64,000 nucleotides of DNA from Natronorubrum bangense (GTDB lineage Archaea > Halobacteriota > Halobacteria > Halobacteriales > Natrialbaceae). Positions within the stretch are counted from its first letter, which is position 1. Every line of letters begins with the position of its first letter. The notes under the pieces were generated by a model, which worked only from the letters and a program-made list of their open reading frames with translations, had not been told where the DNA came from and searched no databases. The stretch is from assembly GCF_004799645.1 (NCBI RefSeq), contig NZ_CP031305.1, forward strand, positions 1,426,001-1,490,000. The letters are read 5' to 3'. A program made the position numbers and the translations under genes. Of this stretch, positions 7,856 through 18,003 are shown piece after piece.

Positions 7856-9088
7856 TCAGATCTCTCCGTGATCGTCGCTTGGCTGCCGTCCACGACGGCC
7901 AATCGAGAGCCGGAGAAACGCTGGGACGGCAATCAGGGCGATCATGATCTCGAGGCTCCCGACGGTGAGAAACGCGAGATCGTAGCCGTAGCTGCCGGCG
8001 ATGGTGCCGCCGACGAGAAAGCCACCGAGAAAGCCCAGGCTGCCGGCGATGTTGAAGCCGGCCATCGCAACGCCGCGTTCGTTTTTATCGGCGATGTCCG
8101 TGACGAGTGCCATCGTCGCAGGTGAGACGAGTGCCCCGAGAACGCCGACGGCGACCATCGCAACCGCAGCCGTGGTGACCGACGGCGCAGCGCCGACGGC
8201 GAGAATGCCGAGGCCGTAACACACCGACCCGACGACGATCGGGATCGTTCGACCGATTCGGTCCGAAAGCGCGCCCATGGGGTACTGTAGCAGGGCAAAC
8301 GGGGCGAAAAAGCACGCCAGCAACAGTCCCGTCGTGGCAGGCCCAAGCCCGAACGTCTCCTGGAAGTACAGTGTCCCAACGAGGGCGAAAAAGCCGGCTG
8401 TCATCCGATCAACGAAGCCGAAAGCGTAGGGAACCGACAGCGTTGGCCGTTGCTTGACACCCTCGAGGAGCGCTCGAGCGCTCCGGCGACTGTTCGGCGT
8501 GCGGTCGTCGACCTGCGAGACGAGCGTACCAACGCCGACGAGCAAGACGGCGGCACCGACCAGCGGCGCGAGCGGATCGAGTTCGGTGAGTTGGCCGCCG
8601 ATGGGGGCGCCGAGGGCTGCTCCGAGCCCGATTGCGATCCCTGCAGCACCCATGTTTCGGCCGTGACCACCCTCTAAATCCATTAACATGGTCATCGTCA
8701 GCGAGAACGCGCCGACGGTCATCGCGCCCTGCACGACCCGCAAGAGGAGGACGCCCTCGAACGAAATCGACCCCACTGCGGGGACGACAGCGAGCATGGC
8801 GTAGCCGACGGCTCCAGCGAGTGCGCCGGCGACAATAAACGGCGTCCGCCGCCCTGTCACGTCGCTTGCGAGCCCCCAGACGCCGACGAAGGCGATGTAG
8901 GCGGCGAACTCGGCGACGAGAAACCACATGCTCGCATCGAGTGCCGTCGACGCAAACGGCGATGCCGTCGCGTCGGCCCCAAGCGTCTCCACGAGCGTTG
9001 CAACACCAGGATAGAGCAACAGCTGTGAGAACAACACCGCGAAAACGACGGCCGCGAGCACGACCCGATCACGGTCACTCGAGTGCAC
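7856..9088 (-). CDS. MFS transporter
   Basis: A 410-residue membrane protein with about 12 hydrophobic segments. The loop between helices 2 and 3 has LASDVTGRRTPFIV, close to the MFS GxxxDRxGRR signature, and the second half repeats it as LSDRIGRTIPIVV. The length and two-fold repeat are typical of the major facilitator superfamily. The substrate is not indicated; related haloarchaeal proteins are annotated as drug or metabolite exporters. It is downstream, on the minus strand, of a 210-base gap that contains no recognised gene. The start MHSSDRDRVVLAAV is placed just before helix 1. Confidence 0.85.
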   Translation of the reverse strand: MHSSDRDRVVLAAVVFAVLFSQLLLYPGVATLVETLGADATASPFASTALDASMWFLVAEFAAYIAFVGVWGLASDVTGRRTPFIVAGALAGAVGYAMLAVVPAVGSISFEGVLLLRVVQGAMTVGAFSLTMTMLMDLEGGHGRNMGAAGIAIGLGAALGAPIGGQLTELDPLAPLVGAAVLLVGVGTLVSQVDDRTPNSRRSARALLEGVKQRPTLSVPYAFGFVDRMTAGFFALVGTLYFQETFGLGPATTGLLLACFFAPFALLQYPMGALSDRIGRTIPIVVGSVCYGLGILAVGAAPSVTTAAVAMVAVGVLGALVSPATMALVTDIADKNERGVAMAGFNIAGSLGFLGGFLVGGTIAGSYGYDLAFLTVGSLEIMIALIAVPAFLRLSIGRRGRQPSDDHGEI

Positions 9089-9298
9089 GACCGATACGTT
9101 GCCACCCGAGGACTATCAACCCGTCCGTCTCGAAAGCGCTGCTTGGGTCGATCTCTCCGATCTCTCGTCGCCACTGCCGTCATGCACACTGCACTGCACG
9201 ACAGCTCGGCGAGGGGTGTGTCCACTTTTTAATTATGACGCCAATCGAATGTGGCCCGAATCGATATCCTTTCGGCTCTCGGTCCCCTGTTTCTGTCG

Positions 9299-9955
9299 AT
9301 GACACTCACGCGCAGACACGTCCTTACGGCAGGTGTGACGGCCGGGATCGGACTCCTCGCCGGCTGTACCGATGTCGCTCGCGACTCGCTTGCCGCGTCT
9401 CCGGCCACCGTCTCTCCGGCGGCTCTCGCCGAAACCGGTTACGGCGAACACACGGTCGAGGAGCTGCGCATCGAGCGAACCGTCGGCCGGTTCGGAATCG
9501 AGCGGACGATCTCGGTTCAAAACTGGAACGCCGAGTACGACCGGGCGCTCGCACTTGACGCACTCGGCCTTGGACGTGTCCAGACCGCGGTCGTCTCCGT
9601 GCTCGCTACACCACAGATCTCCGTACTCGGCCGCACACTCAACCCCGTCGGCGACTATTCGACGGACGAACTCGTCGCCCTGATCCAGGACCGCTACGAC
9701 GAACTCGAGGACGTCCAGTACGTCGATGAGGAACCCGTCTCGGTGCTTGGCAGCGAGACGACGCTCGCTCGCTATCGCGGACGCGCCCGACTGGTTCCGG
9801 TCGAAACCACGATCGACGTCACCGTTCGGGTGAGCGAAGCCGTCGCCAACGGTGACGACTTCGTCATCTGTGTCGCGGTCTACCCACAGGCGGTGAACGC
9901 CGAATCCGAGTCGACCGCTGTTCGAACGCTGCTCGAGGGACTCGAGCACGAATAA
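9299..9955 (+). CDS. DUF6517 family lipoprotein
   Basis: A 218-residue protein starting MTLTRRHVLTAG. The twin Arg, hydrophobic stretch and LLAGC lipobox indicate Tat export and lipid anchoring outside the cell. The remainder (ETGYGEHTVEELRIERTV, VVSVLATPQISVLGRTLNPV, DFVICVAVYP) matches what I recall of the haloarchaeal DUF6517 family, which has no known function. The ATG at 9299 is preferred to an in-frame start 48 bases earlier because it yields a normal signal. The gene precedes metY by 150 bases, in the same direction. Confidence 0.75.
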   Translation: MTLTRRHVLTAGVTAGIGLLAGCTDVARDSLAASPATVSPAALAETGYGEHTVEELRIERTVGRFGIERTISVQNWNAEYDRALALDALGLGRVQTAVVSVLATPQISVLGRTLNPVGDYSTDELVALIQDRYDELEDVQYVDEEPVSVLGSETTLARYRGRARLVPVETTIDVTVRVSEAVANGDDFVICVAVYPQAVNAESESTAVRTLLEGLEHE

Positions 9956-10089
9956 GCTACGTGCTGCCCCTGTCCAGCCACGAGCGTCTCACGCCGGCGG
10001 CACACCCGTACGGACCCGAGGGATGTATGTGAATGCGACCGAATCGACTACGGTTTTTGCCGTTACTGCGACGCATATGAGTCTGTAGA

Positions 10090-10101
10090 AGTATGCATAC
10101 T
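10090..10101. promoter_or_regulatory. Perfect 12-base palindrome before metY
   Basis: The bases AGTATGCATACT are a perfect dyad ending four bases before the metY ATG. If the mRNA is leaderless or nearly so, a protein bound here would cover the transcription start. It is a candidate operator for a sulfur- or methionine-responsive regulator; chance occurrence cannot be excluded. Confidence 0.35.
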
Positions 10102-10105
10102 AAAC

Positions 10106-11446
10106 ATGAGCGACGACGCGAGCGACGGGACGAACACAGGCTGTCCCGAGCGCGGTCTCGGGACACGAAGCGTCCACGCCGGACAGTCCCCCGACCCGGA
10201 GACGGGGGCGATGGCACCGCCGATCTACCAGACGACATCCTACGTCTTCGACGACGCCGACACCGCCGCTGAACGCTACGCCTTGGAGGACGACGGTTAC
10301 ATTTACTCTCGGATCGCCAACCCGACCGTCACGGTCCTCGAGGATCGACTCGCCTCGCTCGAGGGCGGGGCTGGTGCGGTTGCGACGGGCAGCGGCATGG
10401 CGGCACTCGACTCTGCGGTTCTCATCCTTGCACAGGCGGGCGACAACGTCGTCTGTTCGACGGACACCTACGGCGGGACGACTGCCTACTTCTCGAAGAC
10501 GGCAAGCCGCCGGAACATCGAACCACGATTCGTTCCCACCCTCGAGTACGACGCCTACGAGGAGGCGATCGACGAAAACACCGCCTTCGTCCACGTCGAG
10601 ACGATCGGCAACCCCTCGCTTGTCACCCCTGACTTCGAGCGCGTCGCCGAGATTGCCCACGACAACGGTGTCCCCCTCGTTGTCGACAACACCTTCGCGA
10701 CCCCAGCGCTCTGTCGACCGCTCGAACACGGTGCGGACGTCGTCTGGGAGTCGACGACGAAATGGCTCCACGGCTCGGGCACGACGGTCGGCGGCGTCCT
10801 CGTCGACGGCGGCTCGTTCCCGTGGGGCGAACACGGCTACGACGAGATCGCTGGCCAGAACCACGCCTACCACGACGTCGACTTCTCGCGGGATTTCCCC
10901 GAGGCCCCCTTCGCCGCGACGGCTCGATTCCGGTCGCTGCGCAGTCTGGGTAACCAGCAGTCACCCTTCGATGCCTGGCAGACTTTACAGGGCCTCGAGT
11001 CGCTTCCCCTCCGGGTCGAAAAACACTGCGAGAACGCCGCCATCGTCGCCGAGTACCTCGCCGACCACGACGACGTCGCCTGGGTTACCCACCCCGGCCT
11101 CGAGGAGCATCCGACCCACGACAATGCCACGAACTACCTCAACGACTTCGGCGGCATGGTCGCGTTCGGCCTCGAGGCAGGGTACCAGGCGGGCAAGGTC
11201 TTCTGTGAGAGCGTCGAGGTCGCCTCGTTCCTCGCGAACATCGGCGACGCGAAGACGCTCGTCATCCACCCTGCGAGTACGACCCACGGGCAGTTGACTC
11301 CCGCGGAGCGCGAAGAAGCGGGCGTGACGGACGATCTGGTCCGGATGTCCGTCGGCATCGAGGACCCCGAAGACATCCTGGCCGACCTCGAGCAGGCAAT
11401 CGAGACGGCGACACGAGCCGCGACCGTCACGACGAGCGAGGACTGA
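10106..11446 (+). CDS. metY: O-acetylhomoserine sulfhydrylase/aminocarboxypropyltransferase
   Basis: A 446-residue PLP enzyme of the Cys/Met metabolism family. It is expected to join sulfide to O-acetylhomoserine, giving homocysteine. Seen are [48 protein letters not shown] for cofactor phosphate binding, VVDNTFATP with the ring-binding Asp, and [11 protein letters not shown] with the Schiff-base Lys. The long form with a Trp/Gly-rich insert near residues 230-250 fits MetY more than cystathionine gamma-synthase. metX begins five bases after its stop, so the two are surely one operon. A palindrome lies just before the start. Confidence 0.9.
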   Translation: MSDDASDGTNTGCPERGLGTRSVHAGQSPDPETGAMAPPIYQTTSYVFDDADTAAERYALEDDGYIYSRIANPTVTVLEDRLASLEGGAGAVATGSGMAALDSAVLILAQAGDNVVCSTDTYGGTTAYFSKTASRRNIEPRFVPTLEYDAYEEAIDENTAFVHVETIGNPSLVTPDFERVAEIAHDNGVPLVVDNTFATPALCRPLEHGADVVWESTTKWLHGSGTTVGGVLVDGGSFPWGEHGYDEIAGQNHAYHDVDFSRDFPEAPFAATARFRSLRSLGNQQSPFDAWQTLQGLESLPLRVEKHCENAAIVAEYLADHDDVAWVTHPGLEEHPTHDNATNYLNDFGGMVAFGLEAGYQAGKVFCESVEVASFLANIGDAKTLVIHPASTTHGQLTPAEREEAGVTDDLVRMSVGIEDPEDILADLEQAIETATRAATVTTSED

Positions 11447-11451
11447 TATCC

Positions 11452-12663
11452 ATGACAACCAGAGATTCCGCAACTCTCGGCGAGTTCCAGTTCTGTTCCG
11501 GTGAGTCGATCCCCAACCTCGAGGTCGCCTACGAGACCTACGGCGAGTTTACCGGCGACAACGCGGTGCTGGTCTGTCACGCACTGACCGGCAGCCCCCA
11601 CGTCGCCCGTCGGCCTGACGCTGGCGGCAACACGGCCGGCCAAGCGCGGGCCTGGTGGGGCGACGTCGTCGGCCCCGGGAAGGCAATCGACACCACCGAG
11701 TACTACGTCGTCTGTGCGAACGCGCCGGGCTCGTGTTATGGCACGACGGGGCCAGCAAGCGAAAACCCCGAAACTGGTGAGCCCTACGGCACCGACTTCC
11801 CACCCGTCACCGTCGGCGACTGGACGCGCTCCCAGCGTCGACTGCTCGATGAACTCGGCGTCGGTCGACTCCACGCCGTCATCGGCGGCAGCGTCGGCGG
11901 CATGAACGTCCTCGATTGGCTGCGACGCTTCCCCGACGACGTCGACCGGGCGGGTGCCGTCGCCACCGCCGCCCGACTCGACCCGCAGTGTCTCGCGCTC
12001 GATACGGTCGCCCGCCGGGCGATCACCAGCGACCCCAACTGGAACGGTGGCCACTACTACGGCGGTCCCGAACCCGAGGACGGCCTCGCACGCGCGCGCC
12101 AGATTGGCCACATCATGTATCTCTCGAAGGCCTCGATGGGCCGGAAGTTCGGCCGCCGCTCCGCAGGCCGAGAGACGGTTCGAGAGGAGCCGCCGGACCC
12201 AGCGGCCGCCTTTTTCCCCTACCGGGAGGTCGAGTCCTACCTCGATTATCAGGCCGACAAGTTCACCGAACGCTTCGACGCGAACAGCTATCTCTACATG
12301 ACCCGTGCGATGGACGACTTCGACCTCTCGGCGGGGTATGAGTCCGATGCTGACGCACTGGCTGCGTTCGAGGGCGAACTGCTGTTGCTCTCGTTTACCG
12401 GCGACTGGCATTTCACCGTCGAGCAGTCAGAATCGCTGGCCGAAGCCTGCCGCAAGGCGGACGTCGACGTCGCCCACCACGTCGTCGAATCCGATCACGG
12501 CCACGACGCGTTCCTCGTCGAACCCGAAAAAGTCGGGCCGCCGCTTGACGAACTACTCGAGGACGGCCTCGCCGGGCGGACGATTACTGATACGGCACCC
12601 GAACCCGACCTCGAGCCCGAGTCGTCGTTCGCCCCTGTGCATACGAGTCTGTTTTCGGAATAA
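11452..12663 (+). CDS. metX: Homoserine O-acetyltransferase
   Basis: A 403-residue alpha/beta-hydrolase-fold enzyme that transfers acetyl from acetyl-CoA to homoserine, supplying the MetY substrate. Marks include [44 protein letters not shown], the nucleophile elbow [12 protein letters not shown], and the late [14 protein letters not shown] with the catalytic His. Length is somewhat above the bacterial form because of a tail of about 35 residues ([20 protein letters not shown]). It follows metY after five bases. Some family members use succinyl-CoA; the neighbour MetY makes acetyl more likely. Confidence 0.92.
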   Translation: MTTRDSATLGEFQFCSGESIPNLEVAYETYGEFTGDNAVLVCHALTGSPHVARRPDAGGNTAGQARAWWGDVVGPGKAIDTTEYYVVCANAPGSCYGTTGPASENPETGEPYGTDFPPVTVGDWTRSQRRLLDELGVGRLHAVIGGSVGGMNVLDWLRRFPDDVDRAGAVATAARLDPQCLALDTVARRAITSDPNWNGGHYYGGPEPEDGLARARQIGHIMYLSKASMGRKFGRRSAGRETVREEPPDPAAAFFPYREVESYLDYQADKFTERFDANSYLYMTRAMDDFDLSAGYESDADALAAFEGELLLLSFTGDWHFTVEQSESLAEACRKADVDVAHHVVESDHGHDAFLVEPEKVGPPLDELLEDGLAGRTITDTAPEPDLEPESSFAPVHTSLFSE

Positions 12664-12805
12664 CGGTCGCTCACTGACACGACCGGCTTCGTTATCGATC
12701 TTAATACTGACGAGTCACGCTTCTGTCACACGATAATACGATGAAAAGTATAGCTCAACAGAATATATAGAAATATATAATATCCACTCATTTGATGTAT
12801 CATTG

Positions 12806-13582
12806 ATGGCAGATAATAGCCAACTCGAGTACGACGACGACGAACAGGCAGACGAACAGCCGACACAGCGCGTGGCGACCGGACAGGACGCAGATCTACC
12901 GTTCAAGCAGGGTGCAGTATTCGGTGCGATCGCGGTCGTTCTCTCGTATTTCGCACACCTCTTCTCGACGATCGTTTCGACCGCACAGACGACTCCAGCG
13001 ACGTACACCGATGATGGGTCGCTGGTCGTCACGGAGATGGTTGCCTCCTGGGAAGCCGCTGGCTGGAGCTACCTCGCTGCGTTCGGGACTGGATTCGAGG
13101 CAGAGGGCGAACCCGCAACGCTCGGCGATGCGCCGAACCACGCCGCTGCGGCCGCGTCCCCACCGTTCTTTCTGATCGACACGGCGCTGTTCCTGCTCAC
13201 TGCCGGTCTGGTGGTCGGGGCCGGATATGCGATCGCCACGTACGTCGACGCCGACGACGCTGTTGGGGCAGTGAAAGCCAGCGTGACGGTCGTTCCAGTG
13301 TATCTGGTGTTTGCGGTGCTTGCCGCGTTCCTGATGACGACCACCTACAGTGATCCGGCACTCGTCAGCAGCGTCTTCGACAGTGTCGGTGCACTCGAGG
13401 CTGAGTCATTCCTAAACGATTCGGGTGAGGTCACGGGCGAGATTACGTTCGGTCCGGCGACCATGAGCGCGATTCTCCTTGCTGGACTCGTCGTTCCTGC
13501 CGTCCTCGCGGCTATCGGTGGCGTGTTGACCCAGCGTCAGGACGCCCTCGAGACGCTGATGACGAAAGCCACCGACCGCTAA
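12806..13582 (+). CDS. Haloarchaeal multi-pass membrane protein, unknown function
   Basis: A 258-residue protein starting MADNSQLEYDDDEQADEQ. An acidic soluble N-terminus of about 35 residues is followed by hydrophobic segments at about residues 34-58, 115-140, 152-176 and 215-240, with outside loops rich in Thr, Gly and Glu. No catalytic motif or known family is recognised. The upstream 120 bases are AT-rich (for example TATATAGAAATATATAATAT) and likely carry the promoter. It stands alone. The TTG one codon before the ATG is ignored. Confidence 0.7.
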   Translation: MADNSQLEYDDDEQADEQPTQRVATGQDADLPFKQGAVFGAIAVVLSYFAHLFSTIVSTAQTTPATYTDDGSLVVTEMVASWEAAGWSYLAAFGTGFEAEGEPATLGDAPNHAAAAASPPFFLIDTALFLLTAGLVVGAGYAIATYVDADDAVGAVKASVTVVPVYLVFAVLAAFLMTTTYSDPALVSSVFDSVGALEAESFLNDSGEVTGEITFGPATMSAILLAGLVVPAVLAAIGGVLTQRQDALETLMTKATDR

Positions 13583-13822
13583 CGTCATCGATCACGAACT
13601 GCCGAACCAGCCAGCGACGGTTCGGTTTGTACGGATTGTCCACCGCCGCGTTTCGTGATGGCGGCTAGCAACTCACCGCACAGCGGTACAGCGCGGACCC
13701 ACGTGGCTTCCGTCTGGGTCGCTGGCGGCCAACTGGTGTGGCTCTGGCCGGCCGTGAGTCCACCCGTCTCGTGTTGCCGACCGGTCCGATGCAGTTTTGC
13801 CGTCGAAAACGCCCGATAGAAC

Positions 13823-14236
13823 TCAGTCTGCAGGTGTTTCCGTCGTGTGTCGATAGCCGTGTTGCTGGTCGTATGCGACGTCAGCGGTGACGTACTGTTC
13901 GACAGGCGACGACGAGCGGAAACTGGCGAGCCAGCGTCGCAGATCGGCGATAAACAGGGAGACACTTTCAACCCGGAACAGTCGCAGTGAAAGGCCGATG
14001 CCGCCCGGCGACCGGATCAGGGCGATCAGCGACCACATCATTCCGGCTGCGAACGCACCAACAGCGGAAAAGGTCATGCCGAGCGTCGCGAACGTCACCC
14101 CGTAGACGAAGCCGATCCCCATCGAGGGAAGGCTCGTCCCGAGCGGGACGCGCGCACTGGCGTCGCGAAGCGTCGGTGCGAGAAAGATAATCGAAAGGCC
14201 ACTGCCGAGCATGAACACGAGGTCTTGCCACATCAT
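13823..14236 (-). CDS. Small membrane protein, unknown function
   Basis: A 137-residue protein beginning with a double ATG (MMWQDLVFMLGSGL). Two or three membrane helices occupy about residues 4-20, 38-60 and 62-80; the rest is a soluble tail with SLFIADLRRWLASFR and a Tyr/His/Gln-rich end. Similar proteins are widespread in haloarchaea with no known role. The open frame reaches 14281, but the double ATG lies right before helix 1 and is preferred. The 240 bases between this gene and the gene ending at 13582 contain no convincing coding frame. Confidence 0.65.
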   Translation of the reverse strand: MMWQDLVFMLGSGLSIIFLAPTLRDASARVPLGTSLPSMGIGFVYGVTFATLGMTFSAVGAFAAGMMWSLIALIRSPGGIGLSLRLFRVESVSLFIADLRRWLASFRSSSPVEQYVTADVAYDQQHGYRHTTETPAD

Positions 14237-14344
14237 ACAACTTCTTACTCGCCCTCGAGTTAATAGGTCTCTCGGTATCAAAAACGGCTCTCGAGCCCGA
14301 TTTTCGCCGAGAGAAGACGTTCGTCCGAACTGAGAAACGAGCCG

Positions 14345-15001
14345 TTACCGGTCGGCGGCTGGAAGGACGTCGGCCTCGAGCAGCTCCGTTCGGGCCTCGT
14401 CCATCGAGGTGACGACGACATCACAGTGGGGTTCGACCGCCGGTTTGGGGACGAAGCCGACCGCGAGGCCAGCGACGTTCAACATCGGGAGATCGTTTGC
14501 GCCGTCACCGACGGCGACGGTGTCTTCCATGTCGACACCGACGTCCTCGGCGAGGCTCTCGAGGGCGTCGTCTTTGGTGCCCTCGATGAGCGGGCCCTCG
14601 ACGTCGCCAGTCAGTTCGGTTTCGTCGTCGGTCATCGGGAGTCGGTTCGAGACGATGTGATCGACGGTGGCTCCCTCGCGCTCGAGAGCGGCCGCGACGC
14701 CGCGTTCGAAGCCGCCGGTGAGGATCGCGGTCGTCACGCCGGCGTCGTTTAGCTCCTCGATCAGCTCGGCTGCACCTTCACGGAGTTCGACCTGGTCGTA
14801 GGCGGCCTGTGCGTCTTCGGCTGGCAGCCCCTCGAGGAGGGCGGCTCGCTTGCGAAGGCTCTCGGCGTAATCGATCTCATCGTTCATCGATTGCTCAGTG
14901 ATTTCGGCCATCTCGTCGGCGACACCGCAGCGATCGCCGAGCAGCACGGTCATCTCGGAGTCTGAAAGCGTCCCGTCGAAGTCGAAAGCGACGACTGTCA
15001 T
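14345..15001 (-). CDS. serB: Phosphoserine phosphatase-like HAD hydrolase
   Basis: A 218-residue HAD-family protein. The N-terminal VVAFDFDGTLSDSEM carries the nucleophile Asp and the acid/base Asp of motif I; AILTGGFERGV is motif II; KDDALESLAEDVGV gives the motif III Lys; VGDGANDLPMLNVAG is motif IV. This set and the helical cap are those of phosphoserine phosphatases, which release serine from phosphoserine. SerA lies 4 kb away, not in the same operon. Related HAD enzymes of other specificity cannot be excluded. ATG 15001 is chosen because MTVVAFDFDG is the family start; the longer frame to 15070 adds a non-conserved Arg-rich leader. Confidence 0.8.
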   Translation of the reverse strand: MTVVAFDFDGTLSDSEMTVLLGDRCGVADEMAEITEQSMNDEIDYAESLRKRAALLEGLPAEDAQAAYDQVELREGAAELIEELNDAGVTTAILTGGFERGVAAALEREGATVDHIVSNRLPMTDDETELTGDVEGPLIEGTKDDALESLAEDVGVDMEDTVAVGDGANDLPMLNVAGLAVGFVPKPAVEPHCDVVVTSMDEARTELLEADVLPAADR

Positions 15002-15098
15002 CGGGCGCTGCTTGTAGCGCCCCGGATAAACCAGTTCAGGTTTCCGTCTCGACGAGTGTCGGCTTCCCAACCACTGTGTGTTGTCCTCGATCGACTGC

Positions 15099-15554
15099 TC
15101 ACTCTCCGTCTTCGACCGGCGTCTTGACGATCGTCACTGGTCGCGAGGCCAGTCGTGCGACGCGGTCGGTGACGCTGCCCAGTAGCCGGCGGTACTCGCC
15201 CGAGCGGGCTTTCGACCCCAGTACGAGCAGGTCGACGTCTTCGTCCTCAGCATGCGCGAGAATCTCCTCGTGTGGCGTGCCGTGTCGGACGGCCGTCGTC
15301 GGCTCGAGGCCGGCCTCCCGTGCTGCCTCGGCGGCCGACTCGAGGGCTTCCTCGCCTTCTTGCTCGAGGGCGGCCTCGAGGCCCTCGAACTCGTGGACGT
15401 ACTCGTCGCCGGTGTAGGAGCTGTAGACGTCACTGTCGACGACGTACAGCAGGTGGAGCTCGGCACCGGTCGACTCAGCGACGGCGATCGCGTGTTCGGT
15501 TGCCAGTTCGGCTCCCTTTTCGGCGTCCGTCGGAAGGAGAATGCGGTCGTACAT
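15099..15554 (-). CDS. Universal stress protein (UspA family)
   Basis: A 151-residue single-domain Usp protein, beginning YDRILLPTDAEKGAELATEHA as the family does. The C-terminal nucleotide-binding region is visible as LLVLGSKARSGEYRRLLGSV followed by ASRPVTIVKTP, a variant of the ATP-binding GxxGx9GS/T signature. A helical acidic insert (HEFEGLEAALEQEGEEALES) is typical of haloarchaeal members. Such proteins are many per genome and usually stress-induced; a specific role cannot be assigned. The gene is 97 bases downstream of nothing in its own direction and is likely monocistronic. Confidence 0.88.
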   Translation of the reverse strand: MYDRILLPTDAEKGAELATEHAIAVAESTGAELHLLYVVDSDVYSSYTGDEYVHEFEGLEAALEQEGEEALESAAEAAREAGLEPTTAVRHGTPHEEILAHAEDEDVDLLVLGSKARSGEYRRLLGSVTDRVARLASRPVTIVKTPVEDGE

Positions 15555-15669
15555 CGACAGTTCCTACGTGACCAATCAAAATAAGGCTCGGTGTCGGTTC
15601 AGATCGTGATAGACGGCCGATTCCGGGATCGATCCCGAGAGGCCGTCTGCGACTCCCGCCGACAGGCGA

Positions 15670-16860
15670 TCAGTCGCGATCGGGTGCCGGCTCGTCCGCA
15701 GCCAGTCGTTCGTCGAACTCGTGGCTGGTGTCCGATGGCTGCTCGAGAAAGCTGAGTTCCCGCTGTGGGAACGGGATCGTGATGTCAGCCTCATCGAAGG
15801 CGTCGTAGACGCCTCGATTGATGCTGTCGAGCGCGCGTTTTTCGACCAGCGGATGGTTGATATAGACCCGGAGCTCGAAGCCAAGCGCGGAGTCGCCGAA
15901 CTCCGCGAAGATCACTTTCGGTGTCGGCGTGTCGCGGACGAACTGACACTCCTCACAGACCTCAAGCACGAGTTTCTCGACCGTCTCGTAGTCAGTCCCG
16001 TAGGCGGCCGTGATCGGCACTCGAAGTCGCATGTGGCGCTGTGGTGCGCTTTCGTTGACCACCTGTGAGGAGTTCAGGATCGCGTTTGGCACCGTGACAA
16101 GCAGGTTATCCTCGGTCAGAACGGTCGTACTCCGAATGCCGACGTCGGTGACCGTCCCGCGCATGTCGTCTTCGACTCGGATCACGTCGCCGACTTTGTA
16201 CGTGTTGTCGAAGTACAGCGCGACGCCGCCGATCAGGTTGCCGATCGCATCCTGAGCGGCAAAGCCGAGGACGATCCCGAGAATGCCGGCCGAGGCGAGA
16301 AAGGGGGTGAGATCGAGATTCCAGATCGAGAGCAACAACAGGACAGCACCGCCGACAACGGTGATCGTCCAGAGGTTCCCGAACATCGGCGCGAACTCGT
16401 ACCCGGTCTGGCCTTCCTGAAGCACTTCGATCCAGCGGCGACCGATCCGGATCGACGCTCGAGCCCAGAGGACGACCAACACCGTGGCGATCCCGCCGAC
16501 GATCAGCGTCGTCGACTCGAGGAGATCGAGCACGACCAGGCTGAGATACACCCCGAGCAGGGCGGTCGAGATCGCAAGCGGGGTGTGAAGTTCGGCGAAC
16601 GCCGCGCGACCAAACGTCGTCTCGGCGGTCTCGCCGTCCAGATACCGACGGCTCCCCCACTGGATGAACCGTGCCAGCAGGACCGACCCGATCAGGATGA
16701 GCGCGACCAGCAGCCAGGATCGATCGATGCTCCCGAATCCAGTCCCGAACAGGTCCGGGCGCGTCGCCGTCCAGACGAGTAGTGCTCCGTAACCCGTCGG
16801 CTCGAGCAACGCCGGAACGGCGTCGGCGAGAGGCCACGTGCCGACGGACGGAGAGAACAT
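15670..16860 (-). CDS. mscS: MscS-type mechanosensitive channel
   Basis: A 396-residue membrane protein. Several N-terminal helices cover about residues 10-170, then comes the MscS pore helix and beta domain: FLASAGILGIVLGFAAQDAI, IGGVALYFDNTYKVGDVI and VTDVGIRSTTVLTEDNLLV. The soluble C-terminal alpha/beta part includes FELRVYINHPLVEKRALDSI and ITIPFPQREL, both characteristic. These channels open under membrane tension and protect cells against hypo-osmotic shock, which is relevant for a halophile. ATG 16860 is chosen over an in-frame upstream start at 16941. It is divergent from the EamA gene across 147 bases. Confidence 0.88.
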   Translation of the reverse strand: MFSPSVGTWPLADAVPALLEPTGYGALLVWTATRPDLFGTGFGSIDRSWLLVALILIGSVLLARFIQWGSRRYLDGETAETTFGRAAFAELHTPLAISTALLGVYLSLVVLDLLESTTLIVGGIATVLVVLWARASIRIGRRWIEVLQEGQTGYEFAPMFGNLWTITVVGGAVLLLLSIWNLDLTPFLASAGILGIVLGFAAQDAIGNLIGGVALYFDNTYKVGDVIRVEDDMRGTVTDVGIRSTTVLTEDNLLVTVPNAILNSSQVVNESAPQRHMRLRVPITAAYGTDYETVEKLVLEVCEECQFVRDTPTPKVIFAEFGDSALGFELRVYINHPLVEKRALDSINRGVYDAFDEADITIPFPQRELSFLEQPSDTSHEFDERLAADEPAPDRD

Positions 16861-17007
16861 CAGTGTCGGTAACGCATAGTTAACCGAGTGGTAAATACTG
16901 TCTGATGTCCGCGCTGGCTGCACCTGTCGGCTGTATACCACAACGTTGACCCATCAGCCGACCCCAGTGTCGCCGATGGCAGTCTCGTCGGCCTCGGAGG
17001 TGCTGTG

Positions 17008-17904
17008 ATGGCGAGCGCCACGCTCGAGGTGCTGGTCCTCGCCCTGATTCCAGCAATTTTCTGGGGATTTACGCCGATTTTCGACAAGCGCGGGATGGCC
17101 GCGGGCGGTGGCTCCGTGCAGGCGTCGCTGGTCGTCGTGGTCGTCGACTCGACAATCTACTGGCTGCTCATCGCTGTCCTCTACGGCCGGTCGGCGTTTT
17201 CGGGACTCACGCACGAGGTCCTGGTTGTGTTCGTCTTCGCAGGCGTTGTCGGTACTGCACTCGGCCGAATCACGATCTTCGTCGGCGTCGACAAGGTGGG
17301 TGCGAGTCTCAACAGTACGATTCTCAGCACGCGGCCGCTGTTTGCGACGCTGATCGCACTCGCCGTCCTCGGCGAGCCACTGGGGCCAGTGACTGGCGTC
17401 GGCATCGTCATCCTCGTCGCTGGGCTTGCCGTGTTGACGGCCTCGAAAGGCGGCGACCTCGCGGGCTGGCAGCCCCGTGATCTGTTGTGGCCGATCGCCG
17501 CTGCGGCCACCTTCGCCGTCGCGAACGTCTCTCGGCGGTACGGGATGCTCGAGACGCCGATTTCAGCGCTCGAGGCCGTCGCGATAAACGAGACGGCCGG
17601 CTTGGTCGCGCTGCTCGCCTACGTGGCTGCCGTCGGCGGGCGCGACGTCCTCGAGCGTCCACGCGCGTCATACACGTATTTCGCCGGCAGCGGTCTTCTG
17701 ACGACTGTTGCGATGCTTTCGCTGATGGCTGCGCTGGGGCTCGAGGAAGGGCGGATCGCCATCGTCGATCCGCTGGTCGCGACCGCGCCGCTGTTTACGC
17801 TGCTGTTTGCCGCCGTCCTCTTGCGCGACCTCGAGCGCGTAACGAAAGGCGTCATCGTCGGGGCGACGCTGGTGGTCGTCGGTGCGGTGTTGATCACGCT
17901 CTGA
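17008..17904 (+). CDS. EamA/DMT family transporter
   Basis: A 298-residue protein with about ten membrane helices in two EamA repeats (about residues 6-140 and 155-295). The start region LALIPAIFWGFTPIFDKRGM is typical, and PLFATLIALAVLGEPLGPVTGVGIVILVAG and its later counterpart PLFTLLFAAVLLRDLERVTK match the repeat ends, although each is only quoted in part. DMT transporters export amino acids, nucleosides or other metabolites; the substrate is unknown. A GTG lies directly before the ATG and could be used instead. Confidence 0.82.
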   Translation: MASATLEVLVLALIPAIFWGFTPIFDKRGMAAGGGSVQASLVVVVVDSTIYWLLIAVLYGRSAFSGLTHEVLVVFVFAGVVGTALGRITIFVGVDKVGASLNSTILSTRPLFATLIALAVLGEPLGPVTGVGIVILVAGLAVLTASKGGDLAGWQPRDLLWPIAAAATFAVANVSRRYGMLETPISALEAVAINETAGLVALLAYVAAVGGRDVLERPRASYTYFAGSGLLTTVAMLSLMAALGLEEGRIAIVDPLVATAPLFTLLFAAVLLRDLERVTKGVIVGATLVVVGAVLITL

Positions 17905-18003
17905 TCGCTCGACAGCCGTTTACGACTTCGACGCCGTCGTGGATCACTCGTTTTCGACGTTCTTACCAGACTACTTTTGTTCGACCCTGCAGACGCCACA
18001 GTT

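Noticed and set aside
11134-12411. 425-codon minus-strand frame across metY/metX
   Set aside because: Spans two real genes on the other strand and has no recognisable product.
13585-13971. 128-codon minus-strand frame after the membrane protein gene
   Set aside because: Overlaps the gene at 13823-14236 in another frame and lacks normal codon use or motifs.
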